Assembly (NCBI RefSeq): GCF_031755915.1
Contig: NC_083388.1
Coordinates: forward strand, 6,269,501-6,333,500
Length of the DNA stretch: 64,000 bases
Direction: 5' to 3'
Origin: Ziziphus jujuba
Lineage: Eukaryota > Streptophyta > Magnoliopsida > Rosales > Rhamnaceae
Shown: piece after piece, positions 49,801 to 61,566 of the stretch
Layout: each line of letters starts with the position of its first letter
How positions within the stretch are numbered: position 1 is the stretch's first letter
Made by a program: the position numbers and the translations under genes
The notes under the pieces: model-generated
The model's database searches: none
Seen by the model: only the letters and a program-made list of their open reading frames with translations
What the model was told of the DNA's origin: nothing

Positions 49801-51425
49801 GTCCTACTCACAATCAACTTCTTAGTGATTTCTGCAAGGAGCTAACTGGCATTCAACAAACACAGGTAGGCTTAGGTTTTACACAATAACTTATTTTCTA
49901 TTTTTCTTCCTCCCAAATTAAATCCTTTCCTTTATACTTGTTTTGGAAAGGCAGCCAAACAAAGTCCTCTGGGGTTTAGTCTTAATAGAATTGTGGCAGA
50001 GCAATGCCTCATGATTTGTGCTGTCAACTTACTTTATTGCTACAATACTAAACCATAAACGCTTAGCATTTTGGTTAGATGTTGCTTTGAGTTTCTGTTT
50101 TTTTATCCTAATTGTTCAATAGGTCTTAGATGTGTGAAATAGGTCCCCACTGGTGAAAATTGAGGTGTAACAGACTAATTGTTAGCATGATTTGAGGACT
50201 CATGTTAATGAGTATCTTTTCTGATCATTGTGAATTACATTTAATAAGGCAGATATATAATGCCAAAATGATTTCTGCATTTTATTCATCATAGTTTAAA
50301 GCTTCACAATTTCATACTATCAAATGGATCCAGGTAGACAAAGGTGTTCTCTTAAGTGAAGCTCTATTTCTGCATGATAAATGGCTTGAAGAGAAGGGAA
50401 TTAAACAAACCAACTTTGCTGTAGTGACATGGTCAAATTGGGATTGTAGGGTAATGTTGGAATCTGAATGCCGATTCAAAAGGATCCGGAAGCCGCCATA
50501 CTTCAACAGGTAAAGTTTTTTGTAATTGTGAAAATTAAAATATTTAGAATATCATTGCCAGCTTTTCTTAGGGCTGTTTTTGCATCCTCATAGAATTATT
50601 TGAATGGTTCTCTTAATATAGGATTTCAACATAGGACCAGTGGTTTGAGTGGAAATTTCTCTGAAGTTACAAATAATGCAGGAGATGATTTTGGTTGTCT
50701 TTCTTTTTTTTGTTTTTTAAGATGTTACCAGTGGACTCGTACTGGGAGGATTCCTTTCAAATTTATTGGGATATTCACATGGTCCAAAGAAATTATTTGA
50801 TCTTATATAGAGTTAACCTAGCATTTCTTTCCTTGGAGATAAGCAATTATTGGATTTTAAATGATTTGTGTTTTTCTTCAAATTTTCATGATAAAAAACT
50901 GTCTGATTGTTTGACCCTTTTGTTTTGGCTATTGTTAGATGGATCAACTTGAAGGTCCCATTTCATGAGGTATTTGGTGGGGTCAAGTGCAACCTAAAAG
51001 AAGCTGTTCAGCTGGCTGGCCTAGCATGGGAAGGACGTGCTCACTGTGGCCTAGATGATGCTAAGAACACCGCCCGTCTGCTTGCCCATCTCATGCACCA
51101 GGGATTCAGGTTTACCATAACTAACTCATTGATGTGGCCATCTGCAGAGCATCCATTGACAATGCAACAGTACTTGGAGCGGCAATCTGGCTTTACCCTG
51201 CAACCCCATAGGATGAAGCATCAATTCGTACCCTTTTTTCAGTTTCATCCTGTCCAAGTTGAACACAGCAAAGAACAACGCATGCACTGCTACTGTGGGG
51301 TGAAAAGTAGCAAGCAAATGGTTCAGAAACCAGGACCAAAACATGGCAGCTTCTTCTTTGGATGTGGCAATTGGACTGCCACTGGAGGAGCTCTTTGCCC
51401 TTATTTTGAATGGGCTACCCTCTGA
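46892..51425 (+). CDS. ERI1-like 3'-5' exoribonuclease with GRF zinc finger
   Basis: Four exons, 46892-46913, 49258-49865, 50334-50509 and 50939-51425, with GT-AG borders and matching phases, encode 430 residues. Residues about 144-325 are a DEDDh exonuclease of the ERI-1/Snipper type. D149 and E151 lie in FVVIDFEATCDKE, D247 in TWSNWDCRVML, and H304/D309 in AHCGLDDAKNTARLL; all five catalytic positions are present. The C-terminus (about 384-427) is a GRF-type zinc finger, MHCYCGVKSSKQ... FFFGCGNW... CPYFEW, with Cys 386, 388, 411 and 422. GRF fingers bind single-stranded nucleic acid. ERI1 relatives trim histone mRNA, small RNA and 5.8S rRNA 3' ends; the substrate here cannot be told. The first coding exon has only seven codons and is inferred from phase and a good donor. 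Intron 1 is 2.3 kb. Confidence 0.9.
48412..48501 (+). repeat. 45 bp tandem duplication in exonuclease intron 1
   Basis: TAGGACACATGTTTTAAACC... occurs at 48412 and 48457, identical except for one base. It lies inside the long first intron. Confidence 0.92.
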
Positions 51426-52657
51426 AAAATGAGGTTATCCTTTTTAACTTTATTTTCTTTTTTCCTTCCTAAAAAATCTAAAGAGAGAGAGAGAGAGATG
51501 TCCTATGTGAGCAAAATTAGTAGCGAGGTGAGGTGTAAGCCTCAAAGGGTGCCTATCGTTGATGGGTGCTTGGTTGTAGTAGAAGAAGAGTGAAAAGGAG
51601 ATGTTACTTGTAAAGTTGACTTCTTGTTGATAGAAGAGAGGTTAAAAAGAAAAAAAAAGAGGAAAGAGAGATATAATGCTTGCTTAGGAGAACGCTTTTG
51701 CCATGACTGTGGTTACCTTACATTGCATGGTTTTAGCTTGAGTTATTAAATAATAACGTGTCATAGGGACAATTAAATATCAAGAAAATTTGCGCTCAGG
51801 ATTGCATGTTTTCTATGTTTCCTTGTGACAATCTTGGCCTTTTGTGTATGATTCTTTTTGTGTGTGTGATTTTTAATGTTCATAGATGCTAATATTGGCT
51901 TTGATTGAGTTTCCGTGTTTAATATTCTTATGTAATATTTTCTTGCAAGCACTTGTTTTCTATTTTGTAATGCTTCAATGTATAAATGCTTTTTTTTTTT
52001 AATTGATAAATCACCTAATAACCATATGCAATGCTAAATTTAAGTTTTGCTAGGTTTTTTGTTAGAATATGGCAAATTTAACCATAATAATATTCATATA
52101 ATTTTGAGAAAGTCTATGTCAATGCAAGTCAAAGATTAAAATAAAAATTAAAAAAGAAAGGTCATGAAATATAAGTATGTAATGACATTAACCACAAAAA
52201 AAAAAAAAAAAAAGAAAGAAATTAGAAAGTCTCTATTTGTTTTGATAAAAATTAAAAAAAAAAGTCTATTAATATTTATTTATTTATTTAATGAAAGAGT
52301 CTTTAGTATTTGAAAGTTTTTATTTTATATATATCGAGACCAAGATAAAAAATAAATAAATAAAATTACTTATTAGTTTTTTTCTTATTCAAATATTAAA
52401 TGTTAAAATAAAATAAAAAATCTAAAGGTAAGTCCAATAATTCTGAATTTAAATATTTTTAGTTAACATAAAAGAAAAAGAGTTAATAAATCCTAATTCC
52501 TAAAAAGTTTAGGAACAAAAAAAGTTTGCTAGACCGACCTTACTGGGTGGTATTTAAGATAGCTAAAGACACGGTTCCAGAGTATTCTTTCCTAGAAAAG
52601 CCTCTCTCTCTCTCTCTGGTTTTCTTGCTCTCCAAACACCCAAAACCCTAATCTCCA
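51426..52657. other. Intergenic spacer between exonuclease and SF3B6
   Basis: This holds the 3' untranslated region of the exonuclease gene, with a short GA repeat near 51485-51498, and AT-rich DNA with an A run near 52197-52213. The last ~150 bp form the SF3B6 promoter and leader, with GGTATTTAAGATAG as a TATA-like candidate and a CT repeat near 52602-52618. No other gene is seen. Confidence 0.6.
52643..52651 (+). promoter_or_regulatory. Telo-box in SF3B6 leader
   Basis: AAACCCTAA lies 7-15 bp upstream of the SF3B6 ATG, preceded by a pyrimidine (CT) tract. The telo-box is an established element of plant genes for translation and other growth-linked housekeeping machinery. Confidence 0.6.
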
Positions 52658-53032
52658 ATGGCGACGATCAGTCTCCGGAAGGGGAACACCCGTCTTCCAC
52701 CGGAGGTAAACCGTGTGCTTTACGTTCGTAACCTTCCTTTCAACATCTCGAGCGAGGAGATGTACGACATATTCGGCAAGTACGGAGCGATTCGGCAGAT
52801 ACGAATCGGGACGAACAAAGACACGCGCGGTACGGCCTTCGTGGTCTACGAAGATATCTATGATGCCAAGACCGCCGTCGATCACCTTTCGGGCTTCAAC
52901 GTCGCCAACCGTTACCTCATCGTGCTCTACTACCAGCAGGCCAAGATGAGCAAGAAATTCGACCAGAAAAAGAAGGAGGAGGAGATCGCTAGGATGCAGG
53001 AGAAGTACGGAGTCTCTACCAAAGATAAGTAG
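52658..53032 (+). CDS. SF3B6: Splicing factor 3B subunit 6 (SF3b p14)
   Basis: An intronless 124-residue frame that is almost entirely one RRM. RNP2 is LYVRNL at 21-26 and RNP1 is RGTAFVVY at 57-64. The family phrases [27 protein letters not shown] and [19 protein letters not shown] are all present. Tyr22, which in the human protein contacts the branch-point adenosine, is conserved. The protein is a nuclear subunit of SF3b in the U2 snRNP and acts in branch-site recognition. Length matches animal and plant orthologues (about 124-125). The lysine-rich C-terminal helix ([20 protein letters not shown]) is the SF3b1-contact/tail region. Codon use is GC-richer than the neighbouring genes. Confidence 0.97.
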   Translation: MATISLRKGNTRLPPEVNRVLYVRNLPFNISSEEMYDIFGKYGAIRQIRIGTNKDTRGTAFVVYEDIYDAKTAVDHLSGFNVANRYLIVLYYQQAKMSKKFDQKKKEEEIARMQEKYGVSTKDK

Positions 53033-53548
53033 TGTTCTTACTCGTTTACCTGGATTTCGTGTTCGGTTGGTGCGAGATTGTAGAATCGAATTAGAGTTCT
53101 GTAATTTGAAATTGAATGTCATCTAGGGCTCTTTTTTTCTTTTTTGGTATAATGCAATCTAAAATTTGGGATTTTGAGGACCTGCTATGCTTTGCATGGT
53201 TAATGAATTTAAATTGAATTTTAGGATAAAGCTGGCTAGCTGTGGCTCTTAGTATCTTTTTTATTTTTTATTTTTATTTTTTTTGGTTTTTAACTGTATC
53301 AGAAAATTGAGGTATTTTGTTAAGTGTATATATATATATATATATAAGTAATTTAGTGCAATGGACGTACCTATTGTTGTTGTGGGTGGATATTTTCTTT
53401 CATTAGGTGTTTCTGGAATAGTTTTCGTCCTTTTCTAATTTTTGGTTATCCGAGAGCATACTACTACACGTACCGTGTCCATTAGAAGTTGTGAAGATTG
53501 TGAGATTTAACAGAATGTTGTGATCTTGTTAATCTCATTCCACACACA

Positions 53549-53602
53549 CCCCCCCCCCCCCCCCCCCCCCCCAAAACCAAAAAAAAAAAAAAAAAAAAAA
53601 AA
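53549..53602. repeat. C24 run followed by A-rich run
   Basis: A (CA)n lead-in, a 24 bp C run (53549-53572) and an A-rich tract to 53602. Length is unreliable in assemblies. Confidence 0.9.
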
Positions 53603-56600
53603 CAATTAGTTTGTCGATTTTTATATTTTTATACAAACTTTGTGATTCTACTTTGAATTGGTGGGGGTTAGCTTAAAGGACTGTTTAGCATGCCAATCAA
53701 TAGCAGTTGCAAGTAACATACTCTTGTTGTCTAATGTAGGAATTTATATATGATATGGCTATGTAAATTATATAAATTAGGTGTGAAGTTTATCGGTCGG
53801 TTTCAGTTGGTGGAAAAAATAATCGGTGTATATGAGCGGCCGTGATTTCTAAGTTTTTGAAAACCAACCAAAACCGAGTATTGGTCGGTCATAGAGCAAC
53901 ATAGTTCAGAAAAAAAAATAAAATAAAATGCACTTGAGTGGTTTTTAAATTGGTTTTTTCAATTTATTCGGTTTTAGGTTAAGTTTCTGTCGGTTTTTTC
54001 AGGTTTTTGGAAATAATTTAGAAAGCAATAATATGTATAAAAATATTAAATATAAACTAATGTATATAAAAAAATTATTCAGTTGGTTTTGGTTAACCGT
54101 TGGTTTTCCAAAACTACAACTGTCACCTACTGCCACCATTTTTTTGGGTTTGGTTAACTTGACTAGTATGGAAAACACGGGTTACTAGTCTTCTATAACC
54201 ATGTTCAGGAGAGATAAGGAGTCAGTGATTGCTTATTTCTTGCCGCAGTGTTAGGAGACTGGGACTTGTGGAGCAGCTGGAGATCGTTTCTTCTTATTTT
54301 GGAATTCTAGCAGGATCAGTTATTTAGGTACTCAGCTACTTGCTGCTATAGGCTTGGTTGATTTGGTTAGGAAGGGTAGTTGGAAGGCTATGTTGTGCTT
54401 GCAATGTTGTGGTATGTAAATGTAACTTTTTATTTATCTATATCCCTCATTCAATCTATAATAGTGGCTTTTGTTTTAGTGACTGGAACCAATTATCATA
54501 GTATTTGATATTTGAGGTTGAGAATATTGTTATTTGAAGAGATATAGGTGGAAAAAATCAGAGGAGGATTGTAATAGGAGTTTAAAGTGGAGAAAAAGAA
54601 GGCCAAAAATAATTTCTTAAGTATTATATTGTTCATGATGATAAAAGAGTACAAGTATCGTTCTTTAGAAGCTCCATAGTTTAATTGCTGAGAACCTTCA
54701 GCTCATAAAGATGAAATAAATTAGAATTTACTGCAACGTCTTTTAATGGTAGAAACTACGTTACTTTTTCATTTCAATTTTCTACTCTTGAGATGGAATT
54801 TTATCCTGTGAAATGTCTACGCTTATGATTATGTATTACAATAGAGATTTTGGTACAAGGTTCTAGTAGTATAGAATGGTTTTAGTCCCGTGTATACGTA
54901 ATTTGGCGTAGCTTCAGGCAATATCTATTTTACATCATCTCTGTAGAGTATTGCACTTCCAGCCAAGTTCCAATGTAAAAACTGGATTAGATCTCTTCTT
55001 TATGGATTGGATCTCTTCTTTATCAGGTTCTAAAGCCCAGTGTCTCCATGTCATGTCACCTTTAAGGCTTACAGAAGCTACTTCTATCCTTTGAGAATCG
55101 ATTTGAACGTCTTCCATGTCTTCACTAGTTAAATTCCTGAGAAATAGATTTTGGCAAAACAGCTTGCAAATCCGTTACTGTTTCCTGTAAACATTCATTG
55201 TTCGAATCCCCATTTTCTAATATATTGAAAAAAAAAAAGAAAAAAAAAAAAAAGAATGAAAAGATTGTTTAGTGATTTTTATATGGTGGTGTTTTTGGTT
55301 CATTTGGTTACCTTATGGTTACCATGTTGTCCTATTGTCAGATCAGTTATTTAGATCCAAATGGATCAAGATAAGAAAACCTTACGTACTTAGCTGATGA
55401 TTAGGCTTCAAGCTTAACCAATGTTGGTCGGTCCCTTGGACAAGTCAAAATTACATGGAACATTTTTTTTATTTGGAGTTTTAACTTGATCATTTGAGAA
55501 CATTTCAAAGACATGTCATTTGGGCATGCCAATGTTAAAGTATGGCATTGTTCCCTCGTGTGGTGTCTCGTATTGAATTCTGGCAATGCCAAATTTGGCA
55601 TCACCTTTGGCGATGATCTTTTTTTGACATTGGGTGGGTTCTATTAACTTTTTATCAAACTTAATATATTATTATTTTGTATTTTGTTGATAAAAAATGG
55701 ATATGTAACCGTTATAATAAATTTTGTAATTTGTCATTATTTTTTTAAGCATTTACCATTGGAGTGGAGAGCTCATATCAATGCAAGGTTTAGAATCGGC
55801 ATTGTCAAAATGGCATTACCATTAGAAATGATCTGAAAGTAATGTCGGTCTCTTTCAGGTAAAAGCCCAAATGAATAAAATGATAAGTAAATAATCTGGT
55901 GTTGTAAACACAATATAGTTAAGTTCAGAGGAAAAGAGGCGCTGCAAACTCGTGAGTCGTAACAACTGCATAACCAAGTGTAATATTTATATGAGAGGAC
56001 AATGAAAAATACAAAATAAATAAGCTGATAAATGATGCCATGTTGAGATAGATCTGTAGTGAGATTTCAAGCCATAGTTGGATATTATAGGTTATACTGC
56101 TTTGCTTAAGCAAAAGAAAATGGTCTATATTTTTTCAAAAAAAAAAAAGAAAAATGAAAAAGAAGATGGTCTATATATAATTTTACTATCATGATGACCT
56201 TTCATGGTATTGGTTTGATGATTATAATATTCAGAGAGCAAATTAAAAAGCATTATCCTTTTCAAAAGACCCATAATAATAGTACGATGAAATTTTGACA
56301 ATTAAGATTTAAGTGCATGTACGAGAAGAGATTTTTTATTTTTTGGTCAATCGTGTAGATGTGAAGACTCAAGGAAGTAATGAAAGTAGCGGCGAAATTT
56401 TATATTTTAACAATTAATATATCTTTAGTAACATTATCGAATATCTAAAGCGAGATTAATATATATTTTGGGATAGGAAGATATGTAATATGATCTGTAA
56501 ATGGCTTTTCATGGATTCTAATTTAACTTTATGCTTAGGGATTCCTCAGAAAATAATATTACACATAATGTGGTTCCCAAGGAAAATATTTGAATGGTCG

Positions 56601-56719
56601 GGCACCTTTGGATGGAGACAATCAAATGTGATAGGGTAAATGAAGGTCTCAAATTGTTTTTATTTTTTTGGATTTTTTTTTTCAACAAGCAAACTAAAAA
56701 TTTAAAAAAAAAAATCGAA

Positions 56720-56830
56720 AAAAAACATAAAAAGAAAAATTAAATAAGTTAGTGATTGAAATGATTAAAGGTTCAAAAAAACATCAAAAGAAAAATTAAA
56801 TAAGTTAGTGATTTAAATTATTAAAGGTTC
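56720..56830. repeat. 55 bp tandem repeat, two copies
   Basis: AAAAAACAT(A/C)AAAAGAAAAATTAAATAAG... is present at 56720 and 56775, ending ATTAAAGGTTCAA in both copies. Confidence 0.9.
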
Positions 56831-57043
56831 AATATATATTTACTTTTCAGATTTAGAAATTATTCTATAAATTTTATTAATGTTTTCTTTAATAAAGTAC
56901 TACATGTTGTCAAACACCTTTATATGTTAACAAATTTAATGGAGTAAATTCCACGTACAATTGTTGTTGTTGTTGTTGCTGTTTTTTTTTTTTTGTGGTG
57001 AATAAAAAAACTCAGTGGGTATTTTCTGTCTAGGAGACTTGGA

Positions 57044-57303
57044 GATTATGAGTCATTAGCATTCATGGCTGGTTTATGATCTTCATGGAAACCATGTAAC
57101 ACCCAGTCCATTATAATATGACTGTCCCAAACTTCCCTTGAATATTATGAGTCATTAGCATCCATGGCTAGTTTATGACCTTCATGGAAACCATGTAATA
57201 CCGGGTCTACTACCGCATGACGGTCTCAAACTCCCCTTGAAGATTATGAGTCATTAGCATCCATGCCATGTAACATCCAACCCATCACCGCATAGCGGTC
57301 CAA
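57044..57303. repeat. 99 bp tandem repeat, three copies
   Basis: GATTATGAGTCATTAGCATCC... units start at 57044, 57143 and 57242, an exact 99 bp period. They contain CATGGAAACCATGTAA(C/T)A and CGCAT(G/A)(A/G)CGGTC. The third copy lacks about 25 bp in the middle. Copies 2 and 3 are the most alike. No coding potential. Confidence 0.92.
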
Positions 57304-57949
57304 ACTCCCTCCTTTACAGTGTATGGAGGGCATGCAGGGTCCATTCCAAAGTACAAGGTAGGGCTATTGGGATTTGCACCCACAATTTTTACAAACAGAT
57401 GTGATAGGTAGTAAGCTCTTGCTATTTGCTTCATCCCTTTGATATAATATGATATAATACATGTGCTATGTAAATTCTATAAATAATTATTCTATTATAC
57501 AATAAAAGTATAAAATATATAGTTCCTACCAAAGACATGTTAATTAAATGGTTTGTTGTGCACCCAAAAACAATCGGCCGGAGATATCAAATTTCTCCAT
57601 TTGAAGATTATATTTAATTTCATCATTCATATCCCATTTTCCTCGGTTTCAGGACTGCTTTATCTATTATCTCCTGGTTGGAGTAGATAAAAATGATGTG
57701 ATACAATTTTGCTTTTTTTTAAAATTTTTTTTTTTTTTAAAAATTTTGCATCTACACAATGAATGTTTATTGTCCAAGTTTCTTAATTTGCCCTCTTATA
57801 TTACTTTAAGAGATTTAATCATAGTATATGTTTATCAAAATACTTTAATGCTAAATCTTGGGAAAATGATGATTGCCCCTGCCCAGATTCGATCCTGTCT
57901 GTAGTTAACATGACAAATGCTAACAAGCTTTATAAGGATTAATATATAT

Positions 57950-58160
57950 GGAATAATGCTAAAAATACTAAATTATTAATTCATCTATAAAATGGTAAGT
58001 GTTATTATATTATTGGTTTATGTTTAGTTATGCTTATTTTTAAAAGATTTACTTATTTATATTTATATTGAAGAAAAATTAAAATTTCAACCAATAAATA
58101 AAAATATGTTAACATGCTACATCATCTTAGTTGACTAATTGGTATCTTTAATATTAATCC
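57950..58160. mobile_element. MITE, 211 bp
   Basis: The left end GGAATAATGCTAAAAATACTAAATTA and the reverse complement of the right end GGATTAATATTAAAGATACCAATTA are imperfect terminal inverted repeats of about 25 bp. The GGNNAATGCTANNNATAC pattern is a frequent plant MITE end. The flanks are AT-only, so the target duplication is ambiguous. Confidence 0.55.
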
Positions 58161-58225
58161 ATATTGTATTGTGTAGAACAGCTCAATGATATATTTATAT
58201 TTTGAGTTTGAATTTCATTCTCTCA

Positions 58226-58272
<47 letters not shown>

Positions 58273-60338
58273 TATATATTTAATTAATAAAAATATATTA
58301 CAAAAATTAATCATGTAATAATATTTATAATACCCTACTCACAAAAAAAGTCAACTATTACTTTTACTGCTTTATTTTCGTTTTATAATTTGTAGTTCAA
58401 TGTAGAAATTCATTATTTATTTAGATTTAAGTCTTGCTTCAAATATTAAATCCCCATGCAAAAATCACAAAAATTAATAATAAAAAAAAACTAATCGATA
58501 AAAAATTATTAAATTTATTTATTGAATGAGATTTGTTTAAGGTATTATTAATTGGTATAGTCATATAACCTTAACATATATAATTAAACTCTTAAACAGA
58601 TAAGTAAATAAAAAATAATTAAATATTATTATATTATTTACAAAATATATTCAGTGAATATTTTGATAATTTTAGCATTATTAAAAAATAAAATATGAAT
58701 TTTCTACCCCATATCACTAGTCACAATTCTTTTAACCCCAAGGGAAAAAAAAAAAAAAACCAGTAAATACTCACAGGTGTTAGAGCCTAGACAGCTCTAC
58801 TGAAGAGATTAATTTGGACCTTAACCATGAAATTGTTCGAAAATTTTTTTTCCAGTATTATTTAAGTTCCCTTCTCTCGTGAAAAAAGTTGTCTGTTTGT
58901 CAAACCATTCTTTTAGAACCTAATAAATCATGATAAGAAATCTTATCTAATAAACAATGTCGGCTAATTAGGGCTTTTATAACCCAAAAGAAGGCAAGCA
59001 CACCAACAAAAAACAAAAAAGAGGGCTTGCCAGTGGATCAAGAGTTGACGATTAAACCTCTCTCTTGATCCATAGAGTTTACAAAATAATCAAAGATACC
59101 GTGAGAAAGTATTGGACGTCCTGGGAATCCAGGCAAAAGAAATAAAATGTAAAAGATAAATACTGTGCTTTCTTAAAATCAGCCTTTGCTATCCAGTGAT
59201 AGATACATGGAAATACTCAGATTAGGGAGACATTGGATCACGTTCCTTGTATCCCTCTCACAATGGATAATCTTCAACCCTTGCTTAGCCATTGTCGGCT
59301 GCTCCCTTGGACAGGCCAAAATTACATCAACATTTTTTATTTCGAACCTGTCCATTATATTCTAAACAAAAGGAAGCGGATTTTATCCAAATTTAATATA
59401 TTTTCCGTTGTTTTGATCCCCGAAATACTATTTGAAATTTGAAATCTTATCAAAAAATGTATATATATCTGAAATTAATTTAATCCCCGACTACCATTTA
59501 GAATTTAATTTGATCAGCTGAAAATAATGTGGTCTTCCATCTTCACTATAGGTTTGACAAAATATTATATAGGTACAATATGAACTCACATAATAATTTA
59601 TGAATTTAGATCGATAATATTATATTAATTTTATATTAATATTATTTAAAAAATTTAATAAATTAACAAATCTTAACAAGTGGAATATGATAAATATAAC
59701 AAATTCATTACAAAAAAAATATTTTTATAATTATGTAAGTTTTTATAATATTAAAAAAATTTCAGTTTATTGTTTTAAACATATGTGAATATGTTTTTTT
59801 AAAATATAAAAATAAACAAATATATTTGTAAGATTTTAAAATATATATATTTTATTATTTAAAATTTAAATTAAATTTCAAATTTCAAATTTACATGGAT
59901 TTTAAATAGACTAATAAATCGAACAATAAATTACATAATAATTTAATAAAATAGATTTAAATTTATTTACTTTCATATAAAAACTTAACGAACCTTTTCG
60001 AATTAATCAAATTTTGACATCTCACAAGAACTACTTCAACTACTCCAACAAGTAAAAAGAAAATGGATAAATAAATAAATAATCTTGAATTTGTGAATAC
60101 CAAGAAGATGAGGTTGTAAACAAATATAAAATATGTGAGAGTGCTATGAAATGAAAGGAAGCAAATAAAATATTATTAAAAAAAAAAAAAAAAAAAAAAG
60201 CAAACAAAAGGTGCGATGTGCAGATAGCTTTATGTTGAGATGGCAATCAGATAGCTGCATGGTGAGATGCCAATCTGTGGTTGGATAGACAATAAATAAA
60301 AAAGTGGTCAATGTATTATCAAAAATTACGTTTTCACG

Positions 60339-60369
<31 letters not shown>

Positions 60370-60399
60370 GGGTAACCTACGATTTTTCACTTTTTTTTT

Positions 60400-60409
<10 letters not shown>

Positions 60410-60429
<20 letters not shown>
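60410..60429. repeat. Adjacent T and G homopolymers
   Basis: A 19 bp T run (60391-60409) passes directly into a G run of about 20 bp. A further T run precedes it (60343-60369). Length is uncertain. Confidence 0.9.
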
Positions 60430-60430
<1 letters not shown>

Positions 60431-60828
60431 GGGTGTTGGGTGGGAATGTAAATTACGTTTGCATTGGTTTAATGATTCATAATATGCATAGAGCAAGCCA
60501 TGCAAATTAAAAGCATTATCCTTTTCGAAAGACCTATAATAATGGTACAATGAAATTTTGACAATTTGTTCCATTTTTTTGATTAATAATAGTCAATTGC
60601 ATATATTGAGATGAGATGATGCAAGAAAAATAATACAATCAATGGAAATGACAAAACATGTGTGTGTGTGTGTGTGTATATATATGAAAATATTTTATTG
60701 GAAACATCGATGTATTATCTTACCTCTTAACAATTATATATATATATATAGGAATGATGTTAGAGACATCAAATTAAAAAATCCAATCTTATCCAGTAAA
60801 AAATGATTATATATATATATATATATAT

Positions 60829-61048
60829 GAAGAATGCTAGGTTATCAAATTATTCACTTATTTTATTAATCAAATGGTTATCATTGTGTGAAAATAATTA
60901 ATTGATTTATGTTTTTAATTCATTTATGCATTTAAACGTTTAGTTATACATATTTAATTTTTATAAATATGTTAATCAATAATATATTAATATGTGTTAT
61001 TTAATAAATATTTTGGTGAATATTATAATACTTATAGCATTCCTAACC
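60829..61048. mobile_element. MITE, about 220 bp, related to the 57950 element
   Basis: The left end GAAGAATGCTAGGTTATCAAATTATTCAC is mirrored at the right end, whose reverse complement reads GGTTAGGAATGCTATAAGTATTATAATATTCACC in two pieces. The AATGCTA core is shared with the MITE at 57950. A (TA)n run abuts the left end. Confidence 0.45.
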
Positions 61049-61463
61049 ACTTTATCAACTTATATTTCTAAAAGACAAAATAAATTCAAATCAAATATGA
61101 TGAGTGTGATGGATATTATATTATTTCCACTAATACATATCAAGTAAGAAAAAGAAATAGAGGATTTAATTTCTTCCATTTATATTTTATGGCCATGAAA
61201 TTGGGCATCAAATATATTATTATTAATTGACGTAGATTATAATAATTATGATATTAACAATACTTAATTAGTATGAAATAGTGGTACCAAAACCTTTTTA
61301 GTGATTTGTATGTTTTTAGTATGGTACCACCATTTACCCATATCTACTCCCCAAATCACGCGATTGCACACCTAGCCACAAAGTCATACACAAAAGGAGC
61401 GCTTATAAATATTACTTGGTTCGCCACCTTTTCAAATCACAACACAAAACACCACAAAAGAAA

Positions 61464-61518
61464 GAAACACAAACTTCTCAACATATATAAAGGAACACAA
61501 ACTTCTCAACACATATAT
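61464..61518 (+). promoter_or_regulatory. CYP75A relic core promoter with 28 bp duplication
   Basis: TATATAA at 61484-61490 lies about 77 bp before the ATG and is the likely TATA box. The segment GAACACAAACTTCTCAACA with a following ATATAT occurs twice (61464 and 61492), duplicating the TATA-proximal region. Confidence 0.5.
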
Positions 61519-61566
61519 TTTCAAGTTTACAAAAATAGTATATAGCAGAGAGCTTAACCATCAACC

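Larger units (their letters stand above)
55420..60570. repeat. Dispersed duplicated segment, two diverged copies
   Basis: Copy A (about 55420-56310) and copy B (about 59285-60570) share, in the same order and orientation, CCCTTGGACA(A/G)G(T/C)CAAAATTACAT followed by ACATTTTTTATTT, and later AAGCATTATCCTTTTC-AAAGACC-ATAATAAT-GTAC-ATGAAATTTTGACAATT. Copy B is expanded by AT-rich insertions near 59540-60040 and by T/G homopolymers. Confidence 0.6.
53033..61566. other. Long intergenic region with MITEs and repeats
   Basis: No convincing gene was seen. Contents are a C/A homopolymer (53549-53602), a CGGTTT/CCGAAC-rich degenerate patch near 53790-54130, and small tandem repeats near 56720 and 57044. 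There is also a dispersed duplicated segment (55420-56310 and 59285-60570), MITEs at 57950 and 60829, a long TA run near 58232-58278, and T/G homopolymers near 60343-60429. A 60-codon minus-strand frame at 54935-55117 is not recognised. Confidence 0.6.

Noticed and set aside
54935..55117. 60-codon minus-strand frame MEDVQIDSQRIEVASVSLKG...
   Set aside because: Reads protein-like but overlaps a short internal repeat (GGATCTCTTCTTTAT twice), has no known domain and no extension by plausible exons.
55160..55260. Possible SINE: GTTCGAATCCCC-like B box followed by an A-rich tail
   Set aside because: No matching A box or target duplication could be identified.
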